Shown: piece after piece, positions 17,850 through 25,353 of the stretch | Numbering within the stretch: the stretch's first letter is position 1 | Layout of the letters: the number at the start of each line of letters is the position of its first letter | Assembly: GCA_963790545.1 (NCBI GenBank) | Contig: CAWBPA010000020.1 | Span: 186,001-250,000, forward strand | Origin: DATBJG01 sp963790545 | Lineage (GTDB): Bacteria; Acidobacteriota; Vicinamibacteria; Vicinamibacterales; JAMQPK01 | DNA length: 64,000 bases | Reading direction: 5' to 3' | Program-made: the position numbers and the translations under genes | The notes under the pieces: model-generated | The model's input: the letters and a program-made list of their open reading frames with translations, nothing else | Database searches by the model: none | Told to the model about the DNA's origin: nothing

Positions 17850-18744
17850 TCCGTTGCAATTCTGTCTTCATCTGCTGTTGTTCACTGGCCGCCATCAGCG
17901 CTCTCAGCTTCTTCATGTACTCCGGGTACATCGTTTCGGCGCCGCCGCGAGTGGCTTCGACGGGAATGCCATGCTTGGCGGCAAACTCGTGCACGAAGGA
18001 ATTCTGACCGGGCAGGTAGTGCGGTACCTCGTCCTTTGGACGGTCCACCTCCTCGACCACCTCGCAGGGCCACAACCAAGTGCCCTGTGGTCGCGGGTTC
18101 AGCACGAACTCCTGACTCTTGATGTAGGGTTCGGTGAGGTTTACCGGGTCGGTTGCGATGGTGACGTGGGTCATGACATCGCCGTGGCGGATGTAGTGCT
18201 CGATCAACGTCGTGCGGTCGCTGTTCGGAATGCCATTTCGCCGGAACCACTCTGATTTGATATGGGTCGACGTGACCGTGAGTATGTCGCCGTGCCAGAC
18301 GCCAGTCGAAAACCCCATCCATGTATGCGGGGCAAACTCGGGCGGGTGCGGGCGACCATCCATCCAGATCGTGCGCGATTGCTCGTAGGTGCTGATGTAG
18401 TGCTTGATGGCGACCACCTGCTGCGTCCGCAGGTCTTTTTCCTCCCAAATGCGCACCTGCAGCGGCCCACGATAGATATAGGGCGAATTGTGCACCTTGC
18501 ACTGATGCTCGGGAATCGTCAACCGTGACGCGTCCCAACTGTCGCCATACAACCGCGCACCCTCAGTGATTGGCATCCCCGTGTAGTCACCCAGTTCGGG
18601 ACCCGGCCCGCGGTCCGGCTGATCCTCATGCTGCCGCGGACTCCAGTCGCCCGACAGATTGACTTGCGCCGAGACCGGCCGAGTCGCCAGCAGGCAGAAA
18701 AGGACGCATACCGTGGATAGGGCAGCTCGTTGTCGAGTTCTCAT
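17332..18744 (-). CDS. Secreted protein of unknown function, 'family B' copy 1, stop lost
   Basis: A signal peptide (STVCVLFCLLATRPVSAQ) is followed by VNLSGDWSPRQHEDQPDRG, GDYTGMPITEGARLYGDSWD, SRLTIPEHQCKVHNSPYIY, IWMDGRPHPPEFAPHTWMGF and WFRRNGIPNSDRTTLIEHYI, ending near MYPEYMKKLRALMAASEQQ. Family homology to copy 2 stops at about 17860. From there the frame reads through the GCAATTGCAG hairpin and then about 500 bases of the MBL gene in the wrong frame, so the true product is about 295 residues plus an aberrant tail. No catalytic motif recognised. The SEWFRRNG(I/V)PNSD block resembles the RKNGVPYSE block of family A, so the two families are probably distant relatives. First gene of the downstream cassette, three bases after the family A copy 2 stop. 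Confidence 0.7.
   Translation of the reverse strand: MRTRQRAALSTVCVLFCLLATRPVSAQVNLSGDWSPRQHEDQPDRGPGPELGDYTGMPITEGARLYGDSWDASRLTIPEHQCKVHNSPYIYRGPLQVRIWEEKDLRTQQVVAIKHYISTYEQSRTIWMDGRPHPPEFAPHTWMGFSTGVWHGDILTVTSTHIKSEWFRRNGIPNSDRTTLIEHYIRHGDVMTHVTIATDPVNLTEPYIKSQEFVLNPRPQGTWLWPCEVVEEVDRPKDEVPHYLPGQNSFVHEFAAKHGIPVEATRGGAETMYPEYMKKLRALMAASEQQQMKTELQRIAKFLQSFLQFCNSAILQFRRAQEHQSVPCAGQRSHACRRGRERGGADWGRRGARRGSRPRADERQGPRRHPTAFGQADPLDCEHAHAPGSHGCQRGRLQSGQYGFWPARGHHRARTRPDADDRGQYCDRRTTVEHVLRRDKGLFLQPRINRALSRRGRAHRWRQHRVFSPV
17796..17865. repeat. GCAATTGCAG-type stutter hairpin at a gene junction
   Basis: AAATTGCAGGATTGCAGAAT and further TTGCAG words, then TTGCAGGAATTTCGCAATCC and GTTGCAATTC. A near copy is at 26758-26830. 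It spans the junction where the family B stop codon and the MBL start codon would be expected. Confidence 0.85.
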
Positions 18745-18747
18745 CTG

Positions 18748-19600
18748 TCATTTGACCTTTGCGGGTACGGGCGGATCCGTCAGGCACGGAGTCGGGTTCC
18801 ACTTTGATCCGTTGGGCTCTTTCTTGAAGTTCGTGCTCGTCAGAAATGGCTCCGTCAGATACTTCGGATCTGCCACCGTGGTGGCAACGACAAACCAGAC
18901 GTCACCGTTCGGCAGCGGTGGAACCAGGTCGAAATATTCCGTGATCGTCGCGTTCTCGCTATAGGGCACGCCGTTCTTGCGCAGGTAGCCGTCACGGAAG
19001 TTGGTCGTCACCACCTTCAAAGATCCACCACGAGGCTGCCAACCACGCGAGCGTCTTCCGAGATCACCACCACCCGCAAAAAAGGCGCGGCCGCGGCCGG
19101 GCGTCTCCCATTCGGCAATCGAATGACCCTGCCATGTTTTCTCGCTGCCTGGCTGGGCCGCTTTGTCGAACCGCAGGAGGCGCGTCTGCGTGCCGGCGTC
19201 AAATTCAATTTTCAGCGTCTGATCGTCCTGCCAGCTGATGCGCAGGCGTCCCGGCTGCCGCATGATGTTGCCGACGCCGAAGGGCTTGCACTGAAGTCCG
19301 GCAGCCTCGTCCTTGGCAATGTCCCAGCCGTCAGCCACCTTGCGGGCTTCGACCGTCAACGGAATGCTTTCGTAGTCGCCTTTCGGCGCCGTGACCATGC
19401 GGTTCTGCCAGTCTTCGGTGACAACGGACACCCAGTTACCGGTCAGATCGACGGGTGCCGCCGCGCGGGCCGATCCGGCGGCGTGCCTGGGGTTGCGGCG
19501 GTGCCTGGGCTTCGCCGATGTGATTGGTCGTCACCAGTGCCAGCGTCAATGTCGTCAGCAAAACTGCGAACGGCATGGCACGTTGAAGAATTGCGGTCAT
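18748..19600 (-). CDS. Secreted protein of unknown function, 'family A' copy 2, frameshifted
   Basis: The start is ATG 19598-19600 (MTAILQRAMPFAVLLTTLTL, a signal peptide), which currently lies in the frame of the upstream MBL gene. Removing one base in the CCCC near 19485 joins it to AAPVDLTGNWVSVVTEDWQN, GDYESIPLTVEARKVADGWD, GNIMRQPGRLRISWQDD, TLKIEFDAGTQTRLLRFD, YLRKNGVPYSENATITEYFD and FKKEPNGSKWNPTPCLTD. The sequence is clearly a duplicate of the gene at 16036-16882. Function unknown; exported. An automatic caller would report only 18748-19431 from an internal start and would fuse the signal peptide to the MBL protein. Confidence 0.7.
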
Positions 19601-20614
19601 TTCTTTGCTCAGACTCCGATAAACGGCTTCTACAAACATATCGGTCGTCCAGGGCCCTGTATCGGTGCCCCACCATCGATCGTAGTCAATCGTGGGCTTG
19701 GCCGCTTTCACCTGCTCGAGCGTGAGCCCCTTCGCAATCAAGGCGCGAATCCGATCGCGGATGATGACCACCATGTCTCGATACTCGACGACATCGGCCT
19801 CATCGAGAATGCGCCCATGGCCGGGGATGACGTAGGTGCCACCTTCTTGTTGATGTTTCGGCACGGCGAGGCCGAGTATGCGGTTCAGACCCTCGATGAC
19901 TCCCTCCACGCCCCCGCCGTTGGCCAGGTCGATGACAGGGAACCGCGTGGTGTTGATGAGGTCGCCGGCCACCAGCACATCAGAGCTGCGGAAAAACACG
20001 ATGCTGTCCCCGTCGGTATGCGCGTCGGGAACGTGGTAGAGGATGACCGCTTCGTCGTTGAACGAGAAGTCCTTGCTCTCACCGTAGAAGGTGTTGGAGG
20101 GATTGGCCTCGCTCGGTATCTTGGCCTGCGTCATCCGATCCAGCACGTTGACGTGTCCAACAATCGTCGCCGCGTTGCCGCCGACGGTGCTTCCGGCTTC
20201 CGACAGCGCTCGATTGCCACCGGTGTGATCCGGATGCAAGTGTGTATTGAGAATCCACCGGATGGGCTGGTCGGACAATGTCTGAACCGCTGCCAGCACC
20301 TGCTCGCTCATCTCTGCAAGCCCCGCATCGACGAGCAGCACGCCTTCGGGACCAACCTGCACGGCAATGTTGCCGCCAGCGCCAGCGAGCATGTACACGT
20401 TGCGCTGCACATGCAGAACTTCGATTTTGGAGTTCTGGGATGGCTTGCTCGTGGACGGCGTACCGCGGTTTCCACCTGGCTGGACCGGTTTCAAGTCCTG
20501 CTCGGCATTGACAAGCGCTGCAGCGCCGACGCCAGCGGCCATCATCAGCATGCCAACGCGGGCCATCCTTCGCACAGCCGAAACCACCGGACCCATCCTC
20601 ATTATGTGCTCCAA
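19436..20614 (-). CDS. MBL-fold metallo-hydrolase, cassette copy 2
   Basis: The enzyme proper is about 339 residues (to about 19600). An N-terminal hydrophobic segment (MARVGMLMMAAGVGAAALVN) suggests export. The metal site is complete: NTHLHPDHTGGN, HTDGDS, VAGDLI and IPGHGRI. The rest parallels copy 1: FYGESKDFSFNDEAV, PVIDLANGGGVEGVIEGLNR, YRDMVVIIRDRIRALIAKG, TIDYDRWWGTDTGPWTTDMF. The native C-terminus is probably YRSLSKK, as in copy 1 (YRDLSQKK), with a TGA overlapping the ATG of family A copy 2. One extra A near 19605 fuses the frame to that gene's signal peptide, extending the reading frame to 19436. Function unknown beyond hydrolase of the MBL fold. Confidence 0.8.
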   Translation of the reverse strand: MEHIMRMGPVVSAVRRMARVGMLMMAAGVGAAALVNAEQDLKPVQPGGNRGTPSTSKPSQNSKIEVLHVQRNVYMLAGAGGNIAVQVGPEGVLLVDAGLAEMSEQVLAAVQTLSDQPIRWILNTHLHPDHTGGNRALSEAGSTVGGNAATIVGHVNVLDRMTQAKIPSEANPSNTFYGESKDFSFNDEAVILYHVPDAHTDGDSIVFFRSSDVLVAGDLINTTRFPVIDLANGGGVEGVIEGLNRILGLAVPKHQQEGGTYVIPGHGRILDEADVVEYRDMVVIIRDRIRALIAKGLTLEQVKAAKPTIDYDRWWGTDTGPWTTDMFVEAVYRSLSKEMTAILQRAMPFAVLLTTLTLALVTTNHIGEAQAPPQPQARRRIGPRGGTRRSDR

Positions 20615-20696
20615 GAGCGCGCACCACGAGCGCCGTACGATTGGTCCTCGCTCACGTCAAGAATCACTGGGGTTGCACAGGCGACAGCCAAGCGAA

Positions 20697-20765
20697 CACG
20701 TGATCAGCGTGATCCGCGTGATCCGCGTAAATCCGCGTCCCGTTGATTCGCGTAAATCCGCGTTC
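20697..20765 (-). repeat. GATC-rich repeat behind the family B copy 2 stop codon
   Basis: On the minus strand the stop TAG is followed by GAACGCGGATTTACGCGAAT, then AACGGGACGCGGATTTACGC and two more CGCGGATCA words. It has the same orientation relative to its gene as the large arrays. Confidence 0.85.
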
Positions 20766-21649
20766 CTACTTGGCCTGAGAAGCACGCGCGGCCGACATCA
20801 GCGCTCTCAACTTTGTCATGTACTCCGGATAGAGCGTTTCTGCCCCGCCACGCGCCGCCTCGATTGGAATTCCGCTTCGCGTCGCAAACTCCGACAGCGT
20901 CGGGTTCGCTCCCGGAAGGAGGTGCGGCACGTCCGTCTTGGGGCGATCCACTTCTTCCACGTACTCGCAAGGCCACAGCCAGTTGCCCTGCGTGCGTTCC
21001 TGCAACATGAAGTCGCGCGTCCTGAAATACGGCTCGCTGAGAAACACGGGATCAGTGACCGCCGTGACGTGAGTCAGGCGGTTTCCATGTCGAATGTAGT
21101 ACTCGACCATGGTGGTCCGGTCGCTGTTTGCGACGCCGTTACGTCGAAACCATTCGGACTTGAGGTGCGTCGTCGTCACCGCCAGCACGTCGCCTTCCCA
21201 TCTGCCCGTCGAAAATCCCATCCACGTGTGCGGCGCGTACTCCGACGGGTGCGGACGACCATCCATCCAGATGGTGCGTTCCTGCTCATACGTGTTGATG
21301 TACTGCTTGATGGCAATGACACGCTGCGTGACGGGATCCTTTTCTTCCCAGATGCGCCAGGCCAGCGGGCCATGGAACATGTAGGACGCCACATGGACCT
21401 TGCATTGATGCTCAGGAATGGTCAGTCGTGAGGCGTCCCAGCTGTCGGCATACACCCGGGCGTTCTCGTTGATTGGCAGCCCCGTATAGTCGCCAAGCGG
21501 CGGACCTGGGATTCGATCCCGCTGATCTTCGTGGTATCGGGTCCCCAGTCTCCCACGAGCGTGATTTGTCCGAACGCCGGCGCGCTTGTCAGTACCGCAG
21601 AAACCAACACGAAAAGGCCCGCAATCTTCCCGAAATGAGCCTGGTACAC
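20766..21649 (-). CDS. Secreted protein of unknown function, 'family B' copy 2, frameshifted
   Basis: Start at 21649 gives a good signal peptide (MYQAHFGKIAGLFVLVSAVL, cut after PAFGQ) and ITLVGDWGP. Adding one C to the run at about 21539-21545 continues into RYHEDQRDRIPG, GDYTGLPINENARVYADSWD, SRLTIPEHQCKVHVASYMF, IWMDGRPHPSEYAPHTWMGF, WFRRNGVANSDRTTMVEYYI and the end MTKLRALMSAARASQAK. About 295 residues. It duplicates the gene at 17860-18744. First gene of the upstream cassette B - MBL - A. Function unknown. Confidence 0.7.
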
Positions 21650-21748
21650 GTCTCCTCCTGCCCGCTGATGAGGTCAACCGTACATACGCCGTGAGTGGGT
21701 GTCAAGTTACAGCGAGGGCAAATAGTTGTATCGGTGAGAGTTATTCAG

Positions 21749-21890
21749 AACGTTCGGACCGTTCGGACCGTTCGGGGCGTTCGGACGTTCGGGGCGTTCG
21801 GGTCGATTCGGCCTCAATCATCCATAAATCGGAACTCGGCAATCCCCAATCGACAACGATTCACGAATCGGAAATCATGAATCACCAATG
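21749..21890. repeat. GTTCGGACC and AATCGGAA stutter repeats
   Basis: Two word families side by side: GTTCGGACCGTTCGGACCGT, then GGGGCGTTCGG words to about 21805, and ATCGGAACTCGGCAATCCCC, CGAATCGGAAATCATGAATC words up to the next gene. The PepSY start codon (ATG 21888) lies in the last word (CACCAATGG). Confidence 0.75.
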
Positions 21891-23406
21891 GTCCGACTTC
21901 GGAAGTCTTTGATCCTGATCCACCGTTATCTGGGCATTGCCCTGAGCCTGGTGTTCGTCATGTGGTTCGTCTCGGGCATCGCGATGATCTACGCCCGGGA
22001 CATGCCACGGCTGACGCCGGAAGCGCGACTCGAGCGACGACCGGCGCTCGATTTGTCCCGCATCCGGCTCACCCCAGCCGAGGCCGCCTCGCGTGTCGAT
22101 CTCGGCCAGAGCTCCGGCCGCGTGGCGCTCTTGACCGTCATGGATCGACCGGCGTACCGCTTCAGCGGTCGCCGGCCCGTCACCATCTTTGCCGACACCG
22201 GCGACCGGATGCGCGAGCTTCGCGAACCAGAAATCCTGAAAGTTGGGAGCAGGTTCCTCAACCTGCCTGAAACATCTCTGCGTCACGCAGGCGTGCTGGT
22301 CGGTGCCGACCAGTGGACGATCGCGCAGCGAGGCCAGCTCCCTCTCCACAAGGTCACGGTAGACGATCGAATCGCGAACGGTGCTGTATATCTCTCCTCG
22401 CAGCGGCGAGGTGGCCGTGCTCACGACACGCGCGAGTCGGGCTCTGGCCTGGATTGCCGCCATCCCGCACTGGCTCTATTTCGCTCCGCTGCGCCTCAAC
22501 GACGCCGTGTGGCGACAGGTCGTTCTCTGGCTTTCGGGACTTGCGGTTGTCTCCGCCATCATTGGTCTCGTCCTCGGGGTCATCCAGTTCCGACCGTCCA
22601 CGCCGTTCCGGTTCTCGCGCATTGGCTCGTACATCCCGTATGCCGGCTGGATGCGCTGGCACTACCTCACCGGCATCGTCTTTGGCGTGTTCACGGTCAC
22701 CTGGGCCTTCAGCGGGATGCTGTCGATGGAACCGTGGTCCTGGGCGTCGCGCGGCGGGACCGGCGACGGCATTTACGGCGCGCTGGCAGGCGGACCCCTT
22801 GACCTCGCGGCGTATCCGGACTTCGACCCGGCCGAATGGAATCGCACGCTTCCAGGCAGAACGATCAAGGAGGTCGATTTCGCGTGGATCCAGGGGGAGC
22901 CGTACTACGTCGTGCTCGGGTCAACCAGGAAGCCAGAACTCGTCCGCGCGAACCCGCTGCAACTACTGCGCGAGCCGTTTTCCACAGAATCGCTGATGGC
23001 CCGGGTTCGCGAAGGAAACTGATGTGCCGATCGTCGACTCGCAGATCCTGCCCAGCGTACGACTCGGTACTACTACGCGCAGGATGGCTCAGCGCCGCTC
23101 CCGGTGCTTCGCGTCAAGTTTGGCGATCCCGACGCCACGTGGTTCTACATCGATCCCGCCATGAGCCAGGCTGTCGCCAGCTTTACGCGCCGGCAACGCC
23201 TGCAGCGCTGGATTTACCACGGCTTCCACAGCCTCGATTTCGGATTCTGGTACGGCAGCCGTCCGCTCTGGGATATTGGCATCATCACGCTGAGCCTCGG
23301 CGGTACGATGCTTAGCGTCATTGGCGTGGTAATCGGCTATAGGAGATTCGGAGAAAGAAGACAGATTCATCGTGAGGACGCTGGGATCTCGACGATGAAT
23401 CGCTGA
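21888..23406 (+). CDS. PepSY-associated transmembrane protein, frameshifted
   Basis: The assembled protein of about 500 residues starts MVRLRKSLILIHRYLGIALS with a PepSY_TM first helix (SLVFVMWFVSGIAMIYARD), a PepSY-like periplasmic stretch (RPAYRFSGRRPVTIFADTGD), two membrane helices (VVLWLSGLAVVSAIIGLVLG; WHYLTGIVFGVFTVTWAFSG) and a last part FGDPDATWFYIDPAMSQAVA, FHSLDFGFWYGSRPLWD, IITLSLGGTMLSVIGVVIGY. Frame changes are needed near 22385 and between 23015 and 23070. PepSY_TM proteins of this layout act at the inner membrane and are often linked to iron or reductase functions; the specific role is unknown. It is divergent from the cassette operon. Confidence 0.7.
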
Positions 23407-23419
23407 TCGACCAGTCGCG

Positions 23420-23464
23420 AGATTGGCGCAATCTTCTGTATTCTGTCTTCTGTATTCTGATTCC
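23420..23464. repeat. TTCTGTATTCTG-type stutter repeat
   Basis: AATCTTCTGTATTCTGTCTT and CTGTATTCTG words. A larger copy with both arms is at 33340-33447. It sits 14 bases behind the PepSY stop and ends 11 bases before the MmcQ start. Confidence 0.75.
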
Positions 23465-23474
23465 TTTGAGCTTT

Positions 23475-23879
23475 ATGACGATCGAGACTATCCGCAAGAT
23501 TTGCCGGGCGTGGCCGGGCGTGACGGAAGACGTCAAGTGGGGCAGCGACCTGGCCTTCAGCGTGGGCGGCAAGATGTTCGCGGTCGTCTGCCTCGACCCT
23601 CCACACACGCTGGCGTTCAAGTGCACACCCGAAGACTTTGCAGAACTCGTCGAACGGCCAGGCGTGATTCCAGCGCCGTATCTTGCTCGAGCCATGTGGG
23701 TGCAGGAACAGGGACTTGGAGAAGCCCTCGAGCGTCCAGAAGTCGACCAACGTCTTCGCGCGTCCTACGAGCTTGTCGCGGCAAAACTGCCTCGCTCGAA
23801 GCAACCAGGCCAGCAGGCATCAAAACCACAGAAGGTGCGTCCGCGGTCGCGATCGAGAAGTCGAGCGAAGAAGAGGTAG
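23475..23879 (+). CDS. MmcQ/YjbR family DNA-binding-like protein
   Basis: 134 residues from ATG 23475 (MTIETIRKICRAWPGVTEDV); a TTG nine bases earlier is less likely. The MmcQ/YjbR fold is indicated by VKWGSDLAFSVGGKMFAVVC, TLAFKCTPEDFAELV, GVIPAPYLARAMWVQ and a final helix VDQRLRASYELVAAKL. The C-terminal 25 residues are a basic tail (RPRSRSRSRAKKR). The CyaY-like fold of this family is thought to bind nucleic acid, but no specific function is established. The stop codon TAG runs straight into the GATC-rich array. Confidence 0.8.
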   Translation: MTIETIRKICRAWPGVTEDVKWGSDLAFSVGGKMFAVVCLDPPHTLAFKCTPEDFAELVERPGVIPAPYLARAMWVQEQGLGEALERPEVDQRLRASYELVAAKLPRSKQPGQQASKPQKVRPRSRSRSRAKKR

Positions 23880-24500
23880 ACGCGGATCTAAGATCACGGG
23901 ACGCGGATTGCGCGAATCCTCCGCGATCACGGGACGCGGATCGCGCTGATTACCACAGGGATCACGAGACGCGGATTCACGCGGATCCTTCCGTAGATCA
24001 CGGGACGCGGATGGGCACGGATCCTTCCTTGGATCACGGGACGCGGATGGAACGGATCCCTTCCGAGATCACGGGACGCGGATTGGCGCGGATCCTTGCA
24101 GACCCAGACGCGGATGCCACAGATTCCTTTCCGGGATCACGACGACGCGGATTAGCGCTGGATCTCCTGAATCTGCCGAGACGCGGGCGGATTGCGCGGG
24201 ACCCTTGCGAGATCTCAGAACGCGGATGGCACCGATCCTTTCCTGGATCACGAGACGCGGATGGCACGGACGCTCCCGGATCACGGGACGCGGATTTGAC
24301 GCGGATCCTTTCAGATCCCGAGACGCGGATTGGCACGGATTCTTCCCTGGATACGAGATGCGGCTGGCACGGATCCTCCTGGATCACAGGACGCGGATTG
24401 ACGCCGATCCGATCGTTCCAGAGACAGATCGCGACGCAGATGGGCACCAATCCTTCCCTGGATCACAAGATGCGAATCGGCGCGTCTGCAACTGATCGAT
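23880..24500 (+). repeat. Large GATC-rich array behind the MmcQ stop codon
   Basis: Begins ACGCGGATC directly after TAG. About eighteen units of roughly 33-36 bases built on GATCACGGGACGCGGAT-N(5-8)-GGATCC-TTCC. Counting by eye there are about 26 GATC tetramers in 600 bases, where about 2-3 are expected by chance. The units are diverged and some have lost the ACGGGACG part. The stretch is open in more than one frame, but the peptides (DHGTRM, ITGRGLARI) are repeat translations. No gene seen. Confidence 0.9.
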
Positions 24501-24519
24501 CGGCGAGTAGAGCCGCTTA

Positions 24520-24585
24520 GGGAGTGTCAGCCGGCGCCCCGCTCCTCCTGTGGCGGCTGTCAGATGACATCTGAACTAATCAGTA
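24520..24585. other. Spacer between tail-to-tail arrays with an IS-end-like motif
   Basis: GGGAGTGTCAG at 24520-24530 equals the first 11 bases of the IS256 terminal repeat at 8594. Further on, CAGATGACATCTG is a 13-base palindrome, and the GTGTCAGCCGGCG / GGCGGCTGTCAG parts form an imperfect inverted repeat. This looks like a scar of an insertion sequence between the two arrays, but no transposase remains. Confidence 0.4.
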
Positions 24586-24596
24586 GGATGGGCCGC

Positions 24597-24965
24597 CGAT
24601 CGGCGCGATCCGCGTTCCGTTGAGTCCAGTGTGATCCGCTCCGATCCGCGTCCCGTTGGATCCATTCTGATCCGCGCGACTCCGTGTCCCGTGATCTTCG
24701 TGGTGATCCGCGCCAATCCGCGTCCCGTGATCCTTGTGGTGATCTGCACAATCCGCGTCCCGTTGATCCTCGTGGTGATCCGCGCGATCCGCGTCCCGTT
24801 GATCCCGTTGTGATCCGCGTCGATCCGCGTCCCGTTGATCCCGTGGTAATCCGCGTCGATCCCCGTCACGTTGATTCCGTGTTGATCAGTGTGATCCGCG
24901 TCAATCCTGCGTCCCGTGATCCTCGTGTGGATCCGTGCCGATCGGCGTCCCGTGATCCCAGCGGT
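24597..24965 (-). repeat. GATC-rich array over the 3' end of the Arg/Asp-rich gene
   Basis: About ten units of GATCCGCGTCCCGTTGATCC type (35-36 bases), reverse orientation to 23880-24500, so sense orientation for the minus-strand gene. The array supplies the last 15-20 codons and the stop of the upstream exported protein. Confidence 0.9.
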
Positions 24966-25248
24966 AATCCGGCGCCGTGCTCAGTCCCGTTGGTCGCGGC
25001 GGTCTTCGCGTCAGGTCGCGGCGATCCTCTCTCCGGTCCCGTCGGTCTTCGCGTCGATCGCGAACACCACCGTTGAAGCGAGCGTCCCGACGGTCCTCGC
25101 GACGGTCGCGAACATCTTCGCGTCGATCCCACCGATCTTCGATGCGGTCGCGCCTGTCGCGGCGGGTTTGGGCTTCCACCCTCGTCACCGTCAGCGGCGC
25201 AAGAGACACCAGCATCGCAGCGATTACAATTTTCGTCAGCGTTCTCAT
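24901..25248 (-). CDS. Small exported Arg/Asp/Glu-rich repetitive protein
   Basis: About 115 residues from ATG 25246-25248, chosen because AAAGGAGG lies a few bases upstream and the product then has a clean signal peptide (MRTLTKIVIAAMLVSLAPLT, cut near VEAQ). The mature part is a charged low-complexity chain: RRDRRDRIEDRWDRREDVRD, RREDRRDARFNGGVRDRRED and RRDRREDRRDLTRR. Such heptad-like DRREDRR tracts can form single alpha helices or bind polyanions, but nothing enzymatic is seen. The C-terminus (DHGTPIGTD, DHGTQD) is translated GATC-rich repeat, so the native stop has been replaced. No paralogue in the window. Confidence 0.6.
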   Translation of the reverse strand: MRTLTKIVIAAMLVSLAPLTVTRVEAQTRRDRRDRIEDRWDRREDVRDRREDRRDARFNGGVRDRREDRRDRREDRRDLTRRPPRPTGLSTAPDYRWDHGTPIGTDPHEDHGTQD

Positions 25249-25307
25249 CCAGCCTCCTTTGCAGACGCTGAATGAGTTGGACAGGGCGTGGATCGGTAAG
25301 GTTAAAG

Positions 25308-25353
25308 AGCCGTCAGCCATCAGCCTTCAGCTCTCAGCCATCAGCGGTTAGCT
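25308..25353. repeat. CATCAGCC-type stutter repeat
   Basis: GTCAGCCATCAGCCTTCAGC and TCTCAGCCATCAGCGGTTAG words fill the space directly behind the stop codon (TAG) of the SPFH gene on the minus strand. Confidence 0.75.

Noticed and set aside
19436..20614. MBL hydrolase fused to a C-terminal membrane anchor
   Set aside because: The 'anchor' MTAILQRAMPFAVLLTTLTL is the signal peptide of the next gene; copy 1 and one-base corrections explain the fusion.
23423..24520. A 365-codon open frame across the MmcQ gene and the array
   Set aside because: It is out of frame with MmcQ and then consists of translated repeat (DHGTRM, ITGRGLARI); GC-rich repeats lacking TA-rich stops stay open by chance.
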